The notes: generated by a model from the sequence alone, not told the origin. A stretch of 64,000 nucleotides of DNA from Sulfitobacter sp. M39 (GCF_021735935.1 NZ_WMDZ01000001.1:2666001-2730000); one strand, 5' to 3'. Shown: positions 25,529 to 34,970, numbered from the stretch's first letter. Program-made: numbers and translations.

Positions 25529-25583
25529 CAAGCCGGAGGTAGCCTTTGCGGGCGCGCCGTTCAAGCGCGCCCGCATGCTTGCC

Positions 25584-26231
25584 TTATTCCGTTGCAGCCG
25601 CGTCGCCGTCATCGGACTTGTCGTGCTTCATGTGTTTGCCGGGTTTGCCGTGCCCGTCTTTGCCGTCATGACCACCGCGCTTGCCGTGATGTTTGCCACC
25701 CATGCGGGCCTTGGCGAACTCTTCCGCGCTCAGCGAGCCGTTTTCGTCAGCGTCCAGCTTTTCGATCATCTGCTCGGGGCTGTGACGCCCGGCCATTTCT
25801 TCCATCGACAGCTTGCCGTCTTCATTGGCGTCCATGCGCTTGATCATCTTGCCGTGACGCTTGGCCATTCGGTCGCCTTTGCCCTTGCCCATGGCTTCAA
25901 GCTCGGTCGCGGAAAGCGACCCGTTGCCGTCTGTGTCCAGCTTCTCCAGCAGGCGCTGGCTGCGCTCAGCGTGGCGTGCCTTGGCTGCGGCGGCAAGTTC
26001 ATCCTGTGTCAGGAAGCCGTCGCCATCGGCGTCAGCAGCCGCGAAACGTGCCGCAGCGTGGGCTTTCATTTCTTCGGCAGTGACTTCACCGTTCATATCG
26101 GTGTCCAACTGGACAAAGTGGCTTTGCTTGCCGCCCTCTGCCTTATCGGCATTCTGCGCGACCAGTGTCGTGCCGCCCAATGCGATCAAGCCGCTCAAGA
26201 GTGCGATCTGAAGATTTGCTCGTTTTGTCAT
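25584..26231 (-). CDS. Secreted EF-hand calcium-binding protein with His-rich C-terminus
   Basis: A 215-residue protein with a signal peptide (cleavage near VAQ|NAD) and five EF-hand loops, each a 12-residue D-x-D/N-x-D/N-G pattern: residues 43-54, 67-78, 99-110, 134-145 and 160-171. The last 36 residues are extremely rich in His, Lys, Gly and Asp (HHGKRGGHDG and more), a probable transition-metal-binding tail. It therefore can bind Ca2+ and perhaps Ni/Cu/Zn in the periplasm. It heads an operon with an ECF sigma factor, anti-sigma factor and Spy-like protein, so it may be the sensor or effector of that metal- or envelope-stress response. Confidence 0.9.
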   Translation of the reverse strand: MTKRANLQIALLSGLIALGGTTLVAQNADKAEGGKQSHFVQLDTDMNGEVTAEEMKAHAAARFAAADADGDGFLTQDELAAAAKARHAERSQRLLEKLDTDGNGSLSATELEAMGKGKGDRMAKRHGKMIKRMDANEDGKLSMEEMAGRHSPEQMIEKLDADENGSLSAEEFAKARMGGKHHGKRGGHDGKDGHGKPGKHMKHDKSDDGDAAATE

Positions 26232-26444
26232 CTGTTTCTTCCTTTGGTGATCTATCTAACGCCCACCGTTTTCAGCGTGGCGATACCGGTTCAAACGACA
26301 GCCGCCCGTCATTCCGTCGCAAAAAATGTGAAAAAGTTTTGGGCACCCCTGCACGGGCTTTGCGACATGGCGACGCAACTGCCCCAAGATCTCTTTATTT
26401 CGCGGCGTTTTGGCCGCATGTAGGATGGGAACAAGGAAGCCAAG

Positions 26445-26849
26445 ATGACTGACCAGACCGTAGATATGCCTCACGTAGACACCGATGAACGCAGCATGAA
26501 GAAATCCCTGCTGCGCGGCTGGCGGCGTAAATGCCCCAACTGCGGGGCTGGACCGATGCTGAAAAGCTATCTGAAGGTTAACGATACCTGTACCGTCTGC
26601 GGCCAAGAACTGTTCCATCACCGCGCCGATGATGGTCCGGCCTATCTGACGATCCTCGTTGTCGGGCACCTGCTGGCCCCGGGGCTGCACATCGCCTTTG
26701 TGGTCTGGCGCCCCGAGCCGCTGACGTTGTTTACAATCTTTTCGGTTGGCTGCGTCGGATTGTCCCTCTACCTTCTGCCTAGAATGAAAGGGGCCATGAT
26801 CGGCTTCCAATGGGCAAAGCGCATGGGCGGGTTCGGCAGCACCAGCTGA
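26445..26849 (+). CDS. DUF983 family membrane protein
   Basis: A 134-residue protein with an N-terminal zinc-ribbon (RKCPNCGAG and CTVCGQE, two CxxC pairs) followed by HHRADDGPAYLTILVVGHLL and two hydrophobic helices. This is the DUF983 family, inner-membrane proteins of unknown function common in alphaproteobacteria. It is plus-strand, 48 bases ahead of a NUDIX gene, and probably co-transcribed with it. Confidence 0.9.
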   Translation: MTDQTVDMPHVDTDERSMKKSLLRGWRRKCPNCGAGPMLKSYLKVNDTCTVCGQELFHHRADDGPAYLTILVVGHLLAPGLHIAFVVWRPEPLTLFTIFSVGCVGLSLYLLPRMKGAMIGFQWAKRMGGFGSTS

Positions 26850-26897
26850 CCGGCACCCCAAAAGCCCCGCTAGAAAAACAGGACATGGGGCAAGGCG

Positions 26898-27593
26898 ATG
26901 ACCATCGATAAAAGCAAAATCCGCAACGCAGCCACGGTGATCGTGATCCGCGACCGGCATACCGCACCGCGGATCCTGATGGGGCAGCGCGGGGCGACGG
27001 CGGCCTTCATGCCCAATAAATTCGTCTTTCCGGGCGGTGCTGTCGATCTGGGCGATGCGCAAGTGCCGCTGGCAAGCATGGTCGATGAAACCTGCCAGAA
27101 CCGTCTGGCCGAAGACGCCGATGGCAGCCTTGCACACGCCTTGGTGGTGGCCGCGATCCGCGAGCTTTGGGAAGAGACCGGCCTGATCCTTGGCCAGAAA
27201 GGCGCATGGGAGGGCACGCCCCCAGCCGATTGGCTGACCTTTGCACAGCGCGGCTACCTGCCCCACGCGGCCCCGCTGCAATTTGTTTTCCGCGCCCTGA
27301 CGCCTCCTGGCCGTCCGCGCCGCTTTGACGCGCGTTTCTTTCTAGTCGATGCCGAGGATATCGCCACCGATCTGGACAATTTCGACGACGCCTGTGACGA
27401 GCTTTCGCATCTGCAATGGGTGGCCCTGTCGGACGCGCGCAAATTCGACATGCCCTTCATCACCGAGGTGGTGCTGGCCGAAGTCGAGGCCCGCGCCCGG
27501 CAGCTTGACCCGCCCGCCTCGGTCCCGTTTTTCAAGAATAACGACGAAGAAAGCCTGTTCCTGCGTTTGCGCGGGCGCCCGATGCCAATCTAG
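26898..27593 (+). CDS. NUDIX hydrolase with extended Nudix region
   Basis: A 231-residue protein. FVFPGGAVDLGD begins the Nudix fold and the catalytic helix is AAIRELWEETGLIL (R-E-L-x-E-E-T-G), but about 40 residues separate the two parts of the box instead of the usual short link. This resembles the eukaryotic NUDT7/8/19 and related bacterial proteins, which act on CoA and derivatives. Substrate is unproven. Stop TAG is shared with the stop of the opposing EamA gene (CTAG at 27590-27593). Confidence 0.88.
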   Translation: MTIDKSKIRNAATVIVIRDRHTAPRILMGQRGATAAFMPNKFVFPGGAVDLGDAQVPLASMVDETCQNRLAEDADGSLAHALVVAAIRELWEETGLILGQKGAWEGTPPADWLTFAQRGYLPHAAPLQFVFRALTPPGRPRRFDARFFLVDAEDIATDLDNFDDACDELSHLQWVALSDARKFDMPFITEVVLAEVEARARQLDPPASVPFFKNNDEESLFLRLRGRPMPI

Positions 27594-28507
27594 GCGACCA
27601 TCACCAGCATCAGGATCGACGCGATCAGCACCGCCATGCCAGCCGCCTCACGGGGGCTAATTTTCTCGCGGAAGATCAGGGTGGAGGCCGCAACGCTCAG
27701 GATCAGCTCTACCTGACCAAGGGCTTTGACATAGGCCGCGTTCTGCAAGGTGAAGGCGATGAACCAGCACAGCGATCCACCCATCGAGGTCAGCCCGATC
27801 CAGAGCGCGACCCGGCGCGCGCGCCAGACATCGCGGATCTGCCCCGGTTCGCGCAGCCGCAGGTACACCGCCATGATCAGCGATTGCATCGTCACCACCG
27901 CCGCGAGGGTCACGCCTGCGCGCAGCACCGGCAGATCGGTCTGCACCGCCAGCGACGCCCCGCGATAGGACACGGCTGACACCGCAAAAAGCGCGCCTGA
28001 CGCGATCCCCAACCCCGCCGCGCGATTGCGCAGGTCGCGCAGGTGAAAGCCCTTGGCCTCTGCCCCGCCGGACAGCAGCAGCAACCCCACCACGCCAAGG
28101 GCAATCGCGGCGAACCCGGTGGCGCTGACGCCCTCGCCCAGAATGATCCAGCCCACCAGCACGGTCAGGATGACTTCGGTCTTCTTGAAGGTGATGCCCA
28201 CGGCAAAGTTGCGCTGTTTGAACAGTAGCACCACACAGACCGTCGCGAGGATTTGCGCCGTGCCCCCGACCAACCCATGCGTCCAGAACCCCGGCCCAAG
28301 CGGCGGCAGCGGTGTCGCGCTGAGCGCCAGATAGGCCGCGAGCCCCACTAGGATGAAGGGCGCGGAATACAGAAACCGCGAGAACGTCGCCCCCGCCGCC
28401 GACAGGGTCGCGGTGGCGAGGTATTTTTGCAGCATGAACCGCCCGGTCTGAAAGACCGCGGCGGCCAGCGTCACAAGGATCCACAGGTCCGGCAGCGTGT
28501 CAGCCAT
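27590..28507 (-). CDS. EamA/DMT-family permease
   Basis: A 305-residue drug/metabolite transporter-type membrane protein with about ten transmembrane helices arranged as two EamA repeats (GRFMLQKYLATATLSAAG near the N-terminus and LSVAASTLIFREKISPREAAG at the end, where the second EamA signature LIFREK-x-S sits). Substrate unknown. Its last codon overlaps the stop of the opposing NUDIX gene. It is a single gene; the lipocalin-like gene upstream is 68 bases away on the same strand, so they may be co-transcribed. Confidence 0.88.
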   Translation of the reverse strand: MADTLPDLWILVTLAAAVFQTGRFMLQKYLATATLSAAGATFSRFLYSAPFILVGLAAYLALSATPLPPLGPGFWTHGLVGGTAQILATVCVVLLFKQRNFAVGITFKKTEVILTVLVGWIILGEGVSATGFAAIALGVVGLLLLSGGAEAKGFHLRDLRNRAAGLGIASGALFAVSAVSYRGASLAVQTDLPVLRAGVTLAAVVTMQSLIMAVYLRLREPGQIRDVWRARRVALWIGLTSMGGSLCWFIAFTLQNAAYVKALGQVELILSVAASTLIFREKISPREAAGMAVLIASILMLVMVA

Positions 28508-28575
28508 GGGCGCTGACCCCGATCACCGCAGCGCGCCCACAAAGCGTGTCGACGCCGTAATTTCTGCGCGCTTGG

Positions 28576-29073
28576 TCATTGGGTCAGCCTTAGCAGATCC
28601 GTGTCATAGCCGTTAAAATCCAATATCTCGCGCGCCGCTGTTATCCGGTCCGCGCCGCCTGTGGCGCTGCGGTCGAGGATCCAACCAAAGTCGCCAGCGG
28701 GATTGCCGACCACCGCGGTGCGGAACCCTTCGTCGACCCAAAGCACCCAAAGCGTGCGCGTGCTGCCATCGGGGCGCGACAGCGCATAGCGCCCCTGCCC
28801 CTGCTGCTGCGCCAACCACAGCGTTCCGCCGTCGCCACAGCCGACCTGTGTGCACAGCTGGAACGCAGGGCCCTTCGTCGTCTCGACCAAGGCCACCTGC
28901 GCCACGCCGTCACCAAAGCTGTCGCGGACCAGCCACGCTCCTTTAAAGCGCGCCGCGTCATAGCGGCTGGTCGCACCGATCAGCGCGCGCGTATCGCGCA
29001 GACCTGGTGCCGTTTCAGGTGCGGGTCCGGCGCACCCGGCCAAGACCGCCAGCGACAGCAGCGCGCGCTTCAT
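28576..29073 (-). CDS. Lipocalin-like (Blc-type) outer-membrane lipoprotein
   Basis: A 165-residue lipoprotein: signal MKRALLSLAVLAGC with lipobox LAGC, then a lipocalin barrel. The last strands match the Blc family: TLWVLWVDEGFRTAVVGNPAGDFGWILDRS corresponds to the YWVLxLDxxYxWAxVGxPxxxYLWILxR segment. Blc-type lipocalins bind lysophospholipids or similar hydrophobic ligands. The N-terminal GxWYxIAR motif is poorly conserved (GAWLVRDSF), and two Cys (in LCTQVGCG) could form a disulfide. The ATG at 29073 overlaps the stop of a 35-codon upstream frame. Confidence 0.82.
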   Translation of the reverse strand: MKRALLSLAVLAGCAGPAPETAPGLRDTRALIGATSRYDAARFKGAWLVRDSFGDGVAQVALVETTKGPAFQLCTQVGCGDGGTLWLAQQQGQGRYALSRPDGSTRTLWVLWVDEGFRTAVVGNPAGDFGWILDRSATGGADRITAAREILDFNGYDTDLLRLTQ

Positions 29074-29177
29074 GCCGCGGCCCTTATGGTGAGGCCAAGC
29101 GGTGCCGGGGCGCTGACCTGTGCGCCCATATAGTTGATACCCGCGACCGAGCAGGTGATGAATACGTTCTTGTTCAT
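29070..29177 (-). pseudogene. Short open frame resembling the N-terminus of a beta-keto acid cleavage enzyme (DUF849/BKACE)
   Basis: A 35-codon frame starting MNKNVFITCSVAG. The first 13 residues look like the start of the DUF849/BKACE family (KVFITCAVTGxG, the beta-1 strand). The rest (INYMGAQVSAPAPLG and on) does not. It ends by ATGA overlap with the lipocalin start. It is either the truncated remnant of such a gene or a short leader peptide. No good ribosome-binding site is visible. Confidence 0.35.
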
Positions 29178-29229
29178 GGTGAGTTGCATCCAAATCTACC
29201 AGTGACGGTTGCGCAACAGCGGCTCTGTA

Positions 29230-30270
29230 TCAATAGGGCATCGGATGCGCTTTATGCGCGGCATCCAGATCGGCCATCACCTCTTTATCCAAATGCAGGT
29301 CGATCCCGCCGAGGATCACCTCGAGCTGATCCAGCGAGGTCGCGCCAAAGATCACCGAGGTCATGAAGGGCCGTTGGCGCGTGAAGGCCAAGGACATCTG
29401 CACCGGATCCAGCCCATGTTTCTGCGCGATCTGCAGATAGGCGTCCACCGCATCGAACACGCGATCCGTTTTGCGCCCGCCCAGATCCCCGTTGATCGCC
29501 ATGCGCGACCCTTCGGGCAGCGCGCCATTCTGGTATTTGCCCGTCAGCAGCCCCGCCGCCAGCGGAGAATACGACAGCATCCCGATATCTTCGTTGTGGC
29601 ACGTCTCGGCCACGTCGGTATCGGCGATGCGCGCCAGCAGCGAATATTCGTTCTGGACCGAAACGGCACGCGGGCCGCCCGTGCGTTCGGCGGCATTCAC
29701 CCATTGGGTCAGCCCCCAAGCGCTTTCGTTGCTCAGCCCGAAGGCGCGAATGGTGCCGCGGGTCACCTCGTCTTGCAGCGCGCCAAGGCAGTCCTCCATA
29801 TGGGACATCGTTTCGGCACGGTTTTGCGACGAGGGGTCATATTGCCAGTTCTTGCGGAACATGTAGCTGCCGCGATTGGGCCAGTGGAACTGGTAAAGGT
29901 CAACATAATCGGTGTTGAGCCGCTTGAGCGATCCCTCAAGTGTGCTGCGGATCGTATCGGGCGAAATCCCCGCACCGTCACGCACCGGAGCCCCCGCGCC
30001 TGAGTGTTTCGTCGCCAGCACAAAGTCATCGCGCCGTCCGGTCTTGGCGATCCACTGGCCGATGATCTCTTCTGTGCGGCCAATGGTTTCCGCCTTGATC
30101 GGGTTAACCGGATACATCTCGGCGGTGTCGATAAAATTGATCCCTGCATCAAGGGCGCGTTCAATCTGCGCATAGCCTTCCTCGGGAGTGTTTTGCGTGC
30201 CCCAAGTCATTGAGCCCAGACAGAAATCAGTCACTTCGATACCCGTGTGACCCAGCGTGTTCTTTTGCAT
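29230..30270 (-). CDS. Aldo/keto reductase (Tas-like)
   Basis: A 346-residue NADPH-dependent aldo/keto reductase. The catalytic tetrad is visible: D48 and Y53 in DTAEMY, K88 in ATKHSG, H129 in YQFHW. The C-terminal region carries the coenzyme site (the LDPVQMSLAFTRQRPFMTSVIFGAT part). Overall it resembles the Tas/YghZ group, whose physiological substrates are unclear. I chose the ATG at 30270, where MQKNTLGHTGIEV is the usual family start. It is divergent from the MFS gene. Confidence 0.92.
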   Translation of the reverse strand: MQKNTLGHTGIEVTDFCLGSMTWGTQNTPEEGYAQIERALDAGINFIDTAEMYPVNPIKAETIGRTEEIIGQWIAKTGRRDDFVLATKHSGAGAPVRDGAGISPDTIRSTLEGSLKRLNTDYVDLYQFHWPNRGSYMFRKNWQYDPSSQNRAETMSHMEDCLGALQDEVTRGTIRAFGLSNESAWGLTQWVNAAERTGGPRAVSVQNEYSLLARIADTDVAETCHNEDIGMLSYSPLAAGLLTGKYQNGALPEGSRMAINGDLGGRKTDRVFDAVDAYLQIAQKHGLDPVQMSLAFTRQRPFMTSVIFGATSLDQLEVILGGIDLHLDKEVMADLDAAHKAHPMPY

Positions 30271-30436
30271 CGGAATTCCTCGTTTAGATTTGCGCCTACC
30301 CTTTCTGTTCCGCCACGTCACCGCAAGCGCATTTTCCGGGCAGCCGTGCCGTGCAAAAGCCGAAGTGTAAAAATTTTCGCGTGACTGTCGCTTTGGCCAT
30401 TGGTCTTGCCCGAAAATGGGCACAGAGTACTGCGAT

Positions 30437-31666
30437 ATGCGCCTTCTCATTTCCTTCGCCGCCCTGTTTCTTTCTATCATTCTGCTGCAGCTGTCGTCGG
30501 GCGGTGTGGGGCCGTTGGACGTGCTGTCGGGCACGCAACTGGGGTTCACAAATCAGCAGATCGGCCTTTTGGGCTCGGCGCATTTCGTCGGCTTTTTCTT
30601 AGGCTGCTGGGGCGCGCCGCGTCTGTTGGGCACCGTCGGGCACAGCCGCGCCTTTGCCGCCTTTACCGCGGCGGGGGCGATCGGGCTGCTTTCGCATATG
30701 ATGGTGCTGGATCCTTATGCCTGGGCGCTCATGCGGGTCGCGTCGGGGTTCTGCGTCGCCGGATGCTATACGGTGGTCGAAGCATGGTTGCAGGCCAAGG
30801 TCACGAACGAGACACGGGGCCGTACGATGGGGGCCTACCGCGTGGTCGATACCAGCGGGTCACTGGCGGCGCAGATGATCATTGGCGTGCTCGCGCCTGC
30901 GTCCTACGTGTCCTACAATCTGCTGGCGATCCTGTGCTGTGCCGCACTGATACCGCTGGTACTGACCCGCCTGCCCCAACCCGAAACCCCCGAAAAAGGG
31001 CGGCTGCGCCCCAAGCTCGCGATTGATCGATCCCCGTTGGCCGTCGCCGCCGTGGTTGTCGCGGCGCTGTCCAGCGCGTCCTTCCGGATGGTCGGGCCGA
31101 TCTATGGGCAAGAGGTCGGGCTGACCGCCGGTCAGATCGCGTGGTTCTTGTCGGCTTTCGTGCTGGGGGGCGCTTTGGCGCAATTCCCCGTCGGCTGGCT
31201 GGCCGATAAATTCGACCGCCGCTGGGTGCTGATCTGGCTGTCGGCTGCATCAATGCTTAGCTGTGCGGTCACTGTGATGTCGGCGGGCATGGGCACGCAG
31301 GCGATCTTTCTTGCCGCGACCTTCTTTGGCCTCACGACCTTTCCGATCTATTCCGTCGCGGCGTCCCACGCCCATGACTTTGCCAGCAGCTCGGAACGAG
31401 TAGAGCTTTCGGCGGCGCTGATGTTCTGGTTCGCGGTCGGGGCGATCTTTGCCCCCTACATCGCCTCGGTGCTGATCGAAGGCTTCGGCCCCGCGGCGCT
31501 GTTTACCATGATCTCGGTCGGGCATGGGGTGCTGGTGCTCTTCGGGCTGACGCGGATGCGCGCCCGCCCTACGGCTACAAAACGCACCCCCTATGTCTAT
31601 GCGCCGCGCACATCCTTTACCATTGGCCGCTTGATGCGCCGCAGCCGCGAACGCGACGCCCCCTAG
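30437..31666 (+). CDS. MFS permease (YcaD/sugar-transporter-like)
   Basis: A 409-residue major facilitator with about twelve hydrophobic helices. [20 protein letters not shown] in the first half and [19 protein letters not shown] in the second correspond to the cytoplasmic loop motifs of the family; WLADKFDRR is the A-loop motif (G-x3-D-R-x-G/R-R). The layout resembles the YcaD-type permeases of unknown substrate. An alternative ATG lies seven codons upstream (30416). It precedes metG by 55 bases on the same strand. Confidence 0.88.
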   Translation: MRLLISFAALFLSIILLQLSSGGVGPLDVLSGTQLGFTNQQIGLLGSAHFVGFFLGCWGAPRLLGTVGHSRAFAAFTAAGAIGLLSHMMVLDPYAWALMRVASGFCVAGCYTVVEAWLQAKVTNETRGRTMGAYRVVDTSGSLAAQMIIGVLAPASYVSYNLLAILCCAALIPLVLTRLPQPETPEKGRLRPKLAIDRSPLAVAAVVVAALSSASFRMVGPIYGQEVGLTAGQIAWFLSAFVLGGALAQFPVGWLADKFDRRWVLIWLSAASMLSCAVTVMSAGMGTQAIFLAATFFGLTTFPIYSVAASHAHDFASSSERVELSAALMFWFAVGAIFAPYIASVLIEGFGPAALFTMISVGHGVLVLFGLTRMRARPTATKRTPYVYAPRTSFTIGRLMRRSRERDAP

Positions 31667-31721
31667 CCCTTGCCCCGCCGCTGCGCTAGAGACGTGCAAA
31701 AGCAGTTTCGGGGTCCAAGTC

Positions 31722-33434
31722 ATGACGCGCCACCTTATCACCTCCGCCATTCCGTACATCAACGGGATCAAACATCTGGGCAACCTTGTGGGCAGCCAGC
31801 TGCCCGCCGATCTATACGCCCGCTATCAGCGCGGGCGCGGACACGAGGTGTTGTTTCTCTGCGCGACGGATGAACATGGCACGCCCGCTGAACTGGCTGC
31901 TGCCAAAGCAGGTAAACCGGTGGCGGAATACTGCGCCGAGATGCACGAGGTCCAGGCCCGCATCGCAGACGGGTTCGGCCTGTCCTTCGATCACTTTGGC
32001 CGGTCCTCCAGTGCGCAGAACAAGGCGCTGACCCAACACTTTGCCGCAGCTCTTTATGATCAGGGCCTGATCGAGGAAGTCGAACAGCGCCAGATCTACT
32101 CCGAGACCGACGGGCGGTTCCTGCCCGACCGCTATGTCGAAGGCACCTGCCCCAACTGCGGGTTCGAGGATGCCCGCGGCGACCAATGTGACAACTGCAC
32201 CAAACAGCTAGACCCCGAAGATCTGATTAACCCGCGATCGACCGTTTCCGGTGCCACCGACCTTGAGATGCGCGCGACCAAGCATCTGTTCCTGCGTCAA
32301 TCGCAGATGAAGGACAAGCTGGACGAATGGATCAACAGCAAGGCCGACTGGCCCGTGCTGACCACCTCTATCGCGAAGAAATGGCTGCACGACGGTGACG
32401 GGCTGCAGGACCGTGGTATCACGCGCGATCTGGACTGGGGTGTGCCTGTCAAACGCGGCGACGCCGATTGGCCGGGGATGGAGGGCAAGGTCTTTTATGT
32501 TTGGTTCGATGCGCCCATTGAATACATCGCCTGCGCGCAGGAATGGGTCGACGCCGGCAAAGGATCGGATTGGGAAAGCTGGTGGCGCACCGACAAAGGG
32601 GCCGACGATGTGCGCTATACCCAGTTCATGGGCAAGGACAACGTCCCGTTCCACACGCTCAGCTTCCCTGCCACGATTATGGGCTCGCAAGAGCCGTGGA
32701 AGCTGGTCGATTACATCAAATCGTTCAACTACCTCAACTATGACGGCGGCCAGTTCTCGACCTCGCGCGGGCGTGGGGTGTTCATGGATCAGGCGCTTGA
32801 AATCCTGCCGGCGGACTACTGGCGCTGGTGGCTGCTGTCCCATGCGCCCGAAACCTCGGATGCGGAATTTACGTGGGAGAATTTCCAGTCGTCCGTGAAC
32901 AAGGATCTGGCGGATGTCTTGGGCAACTTTATCAGCCGCATCACCAAATTCTGCCGCTCGAAATTCAGCGAAGACGTGCCAGCGGCGGGCGAATACGGGC
33001 CTGAAGAACACGCGCTGATCGCGGACCTGACCGAACGGGTTGCTCGCTATCAAACCGCGATGGAGGCGATGGAAGTCCGCAAATCCGCCGCCGAACTGCG
33101 GGCGATCTGGGCTGCGGGTAACGAATACCTGCAAGCACAGGCTCCTTGGACGACCTTCAAGACAGACCCCGACAAAGCCGCGGCGCAGGTGCGTTTGGCG
33201 CTGAACCTGATCCCGCTTTACGCGGTCTTATCTGCGCCCTTTATCCCCACCGCTGCGGCCAGCATGCTGGACAGTATGAAGGTTGAAAACGCCGCATGGC
33301 CAGATGATGTGCCTGCCGCCTTGGCGCAACTGGCTCCCGGTCACGCCTTCGAGGTGCCAGAGGTGCTGTTCGCGAAAATCACCGACGACCAGCGCGATGA
33401 ATGGGCCGAGAAATTCGCAGGCGTGCGCAGCTGA
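31722..33434 (+). CDS. metG: Methionyl-tRNA synthetase
   Basis: Charges tRNA-Met with methionine. The 570-residue protein has the class-I HIGH-type motif in [17 protein letters not shown] and a zinc knuckle with CPNC and CDNC. Its KMSKS-type loop is unusual: [10 protein letters not shown] in [11 protein letters not shown], with Gln before FSTS where most bacteria have KMSKS. KFSTS variants are known in other MetRS branches, so it is probably active. There is no C-terminal dimerisation/EMAP domain. A perfect hairpin terminator follows at 33474. Confidence 0.95.
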   Translation: MTRHLITSAIPYINGIKHLGNLVGSQLPADLYARYQRGRGHEVLFLCATDEHGTPAELAAAKAGKPVAEYCAEMHEVQARIADGFGLSFDHFGRSSSAQNKALTQHFAAALYDQGLIEEVEQRQIYSETDGRFLPDRYVEGTCPNCGFEDARGDQCDNCTKQLDPEDLINPRSTVSGATDLEMRATKHLFLRQSQMKDKLDEWINSKADWPVLTTSIAKKWLHDGDGLQDRGITRDLDWGVPVKRGDADWPGMEGKVFYVWFDAPIEYIACAQEWVDAGKGSDWESWWRTDKGADDVRYTQFMGKDNVPFHTLSFPATIMGSQEPWKLVDYIKSFNYLNYDGGQFSTSRGRGVFMDQALEILPADYWRWWLLSHAPETSDAEFTWENFQSSVNKDLADVLGNFISRITKFCRSKFSEDVPAAGEYGPEEHALIADLTERVARYQTAMEAMEVRKSAAELRAIWAAGNEYLQAQAPWTTFKTDPDKAAAQVRLALNLIPLYAVLSAPFIPTAAASMLDSMKVENAAWPDDVPAALAQLAPGHAFEVPEVLFAKITDDQRDEWAEKFAGVRS

Positions 33435-33473
33435 TCTGCAAAGGCTCCGCCGTCTGGCAATCTGTAAAGCAAC

Positions 33474-33500
33474 AAAGGCCAGCGCACCGCGCTGGCCTTT
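33474..33500. terminator. Bidirectional terminator between metG and the histidine kinase
   Basis: A 12-base perfect stem (33474-33485 and 33489-33500) around the loop ACC, with A and T at its outer ends. It separates two convergent genes and can serve both. Confidence 0.9.
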
Positions 33501-33531
33501 GGTTTAGTCCCACAAGATACCCTAATCGCGT

Positions 33532-34767
33532 TCAGGCCGCCAGCAGCGGCAAACGGAACGCAAACGTCGTTACCCCATCCTCACAGGCCACGTCGATCCG
33601 TCCGCTATGCGCCACAGCGATGGACGATGCGATATGCAGACCAAGGCCCAGCCCCTCCACCTTGGTTTGGTCGCCACGCTGATAGGGCTGGAACAGCTTT
33701 TCTTTCAGCCCGTCGGGGATCGGCGCACCGCGGTTGGCAACAGATATCTCTGCCTCCGCATCGGTAACAGAACCGCGCACCGCGATCTCGCTGCCCTCAT
33801 CGGCATAGCGCACCGCATTGGACAACAGGTTCGACACCGCCTGCGCGACCCGCGCCGCATCACAGCTGACGGGGCGGTCAAAATTCAGATCGACAGAAAT
33901 CTCGTGATCGGGCGCGGCGGCGCGCACCTCTTCGATCACGTGGTTCAACGCCTCTTCCAGCGCCGCGTCCGGCGTGGCCGAGATGCGGATCCCCCCGCCC
34001 AACCGCGATTTTGCGTGCAGCATGATATTGTCGATAAGCTCGCTCATCCGGTGGATAGAGCTCCCCATCAGCGGCAGGATTTTGCGCGCCTTGTCTGACA
34101 GCGGCTCCCTGTCAAGCTGGCGCACACCCGCGTTCAGCGCCGCGACCGAATTGCGCAGGTCGTGGCCCAAGACGGCGACGAACTCCTCTTGTACGGCGGC
34201 CATCTGGCGTTCGTGCTCTACCAGTCGCTCCTGCGCTTCCAGCCGCTCTTCCGTCTCAAGGCTGCGCCCGATGGTATCGGCGAACAGCTCGAGCATTGCG
34301 ACAACGCGGGGGTTCTTCACATCACGCGGTTCTGTGTCGATGGCGCAGAGTGTGCCAAAAAAACTGCCGTTGCTACGGCGGATCGGAATAGAAGCATAAC
34401 TGACGATGCCGAATTGCGCGGCAATCGGATGGTTGCGATAGACTTCATCCGTCGCGACATCGTTGAACAGCACCTTTTCCGAGGTCTCGCGCACCGACTG
34501 GCAAAAGGTCTGGTCGATCCCGATCTCATCCCCTTCGGACAAGCCAAAATTCACTTCGTCCACCGTGCGACAGGCGACCCAGCGATCGGTCGTCACCCGC
34601 GCGACAGCGGCAAAGCGCATATTCGTGGCCAGCATCACCGTTTCCAGCAACGTGCCCACAGTTTCACTGCCCGCCAGCATTTCAATATCCGACTGGAAAT
34701 CATGCGCACCGGCCAGATAGGCCTGATGATCCTGAATGACCGCGCGCATATCTGTCTCGTCGTCCAC
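33532..34767 (-). CDS. GAF-domain sensor histidine kinase
   Basis: A 411-residue cytoplasmic histidine kinase with no transmembrane segment. An N-terminal GAF domain (about residues 30-165) includes VACRTVDEVNFGL and FFGTLCAIDTEPR. Next comes a HisKA dimerisation helix with H202 in VLGHDLRNSVAAL, and an HATPase domain with NLLSNAVRYA and the glycine-rich GLGLGLHIASSIA. Start is GTG at 34767 with GGGGGA at good spacing; ATG at 34749 is an alternative. No response regulator is encoded nearby, so it is an orphan kinase. Confidence 0.92.
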   Translation of the reverse strand: MDDETDMRAVIQDHQAYLAGAHDFQSDIEMLAGSETVGTLLETVMLATNMRFAAVARVTTDRWVACRTVDEVNFGLSEGDEIGIDQTFCQSVRETSEKVLFNDVATDEVYRNHPIAAQFGIVSYASIPIRRSNGSFFGTLCAIDTEPRDVKNPRVVAMLELFADTIGRSLETEERLEAQERLVEHERQMAAVQEEFVAVLGHDLRNSVAALNAGVRQLDREPLSDKARKILPLMGSSIHRMSELIDNIMLHAKSRLGGGIRISATPDAALEEALNHVIEEVRAAAPDHEISVDLNFDRPVSCDAARVAQAVSNLLSNAVRYADEGSEIAVRGSVTDAEAEISVANRGAPIPDGLKEKLFQPYQRGDQTKVEGLGLGLHIASSIAVAHSGRIDVACEDGVTTFAFRLPLLAA

Positions 34768-34883
34768 CCGATATCCCCCAGTTGTTTCGCATCCGCTACC
34801 ATATGCACAGCCAATAGCAACGACAATGCCATGACTATCGCCGCGTTAGGCGTTTATGCGTTAGATATAGAAACGGGCAAAAA

Positions 34884-34970
34884 TGGTGCGGGCGGTGGGA
34901 CTCGAACCCACACGGGCACAAGGCCCAACAGATTTTAAGTCTGGTATGTCTACCATTCCATCACGCCCGC
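34884..34970 (-). tRNA. tRNA-Leu (anticodon TAA)
   Basis: The minus strand from 34970 to 34884 folds as a class-II tRNA: acceptor GCGGGCG paired with CGCCCGC, D-arm region GATGGAATGGTAGAC, anticodon loop CTTAAAA with anticodon TAA, a long variable arm (TTGGGCCTTGTGCCCGT), T-arm GGGTTCGAGTCCC, and an encoded 3' CCA. Leu by anticodon. Confidence 0.97.
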
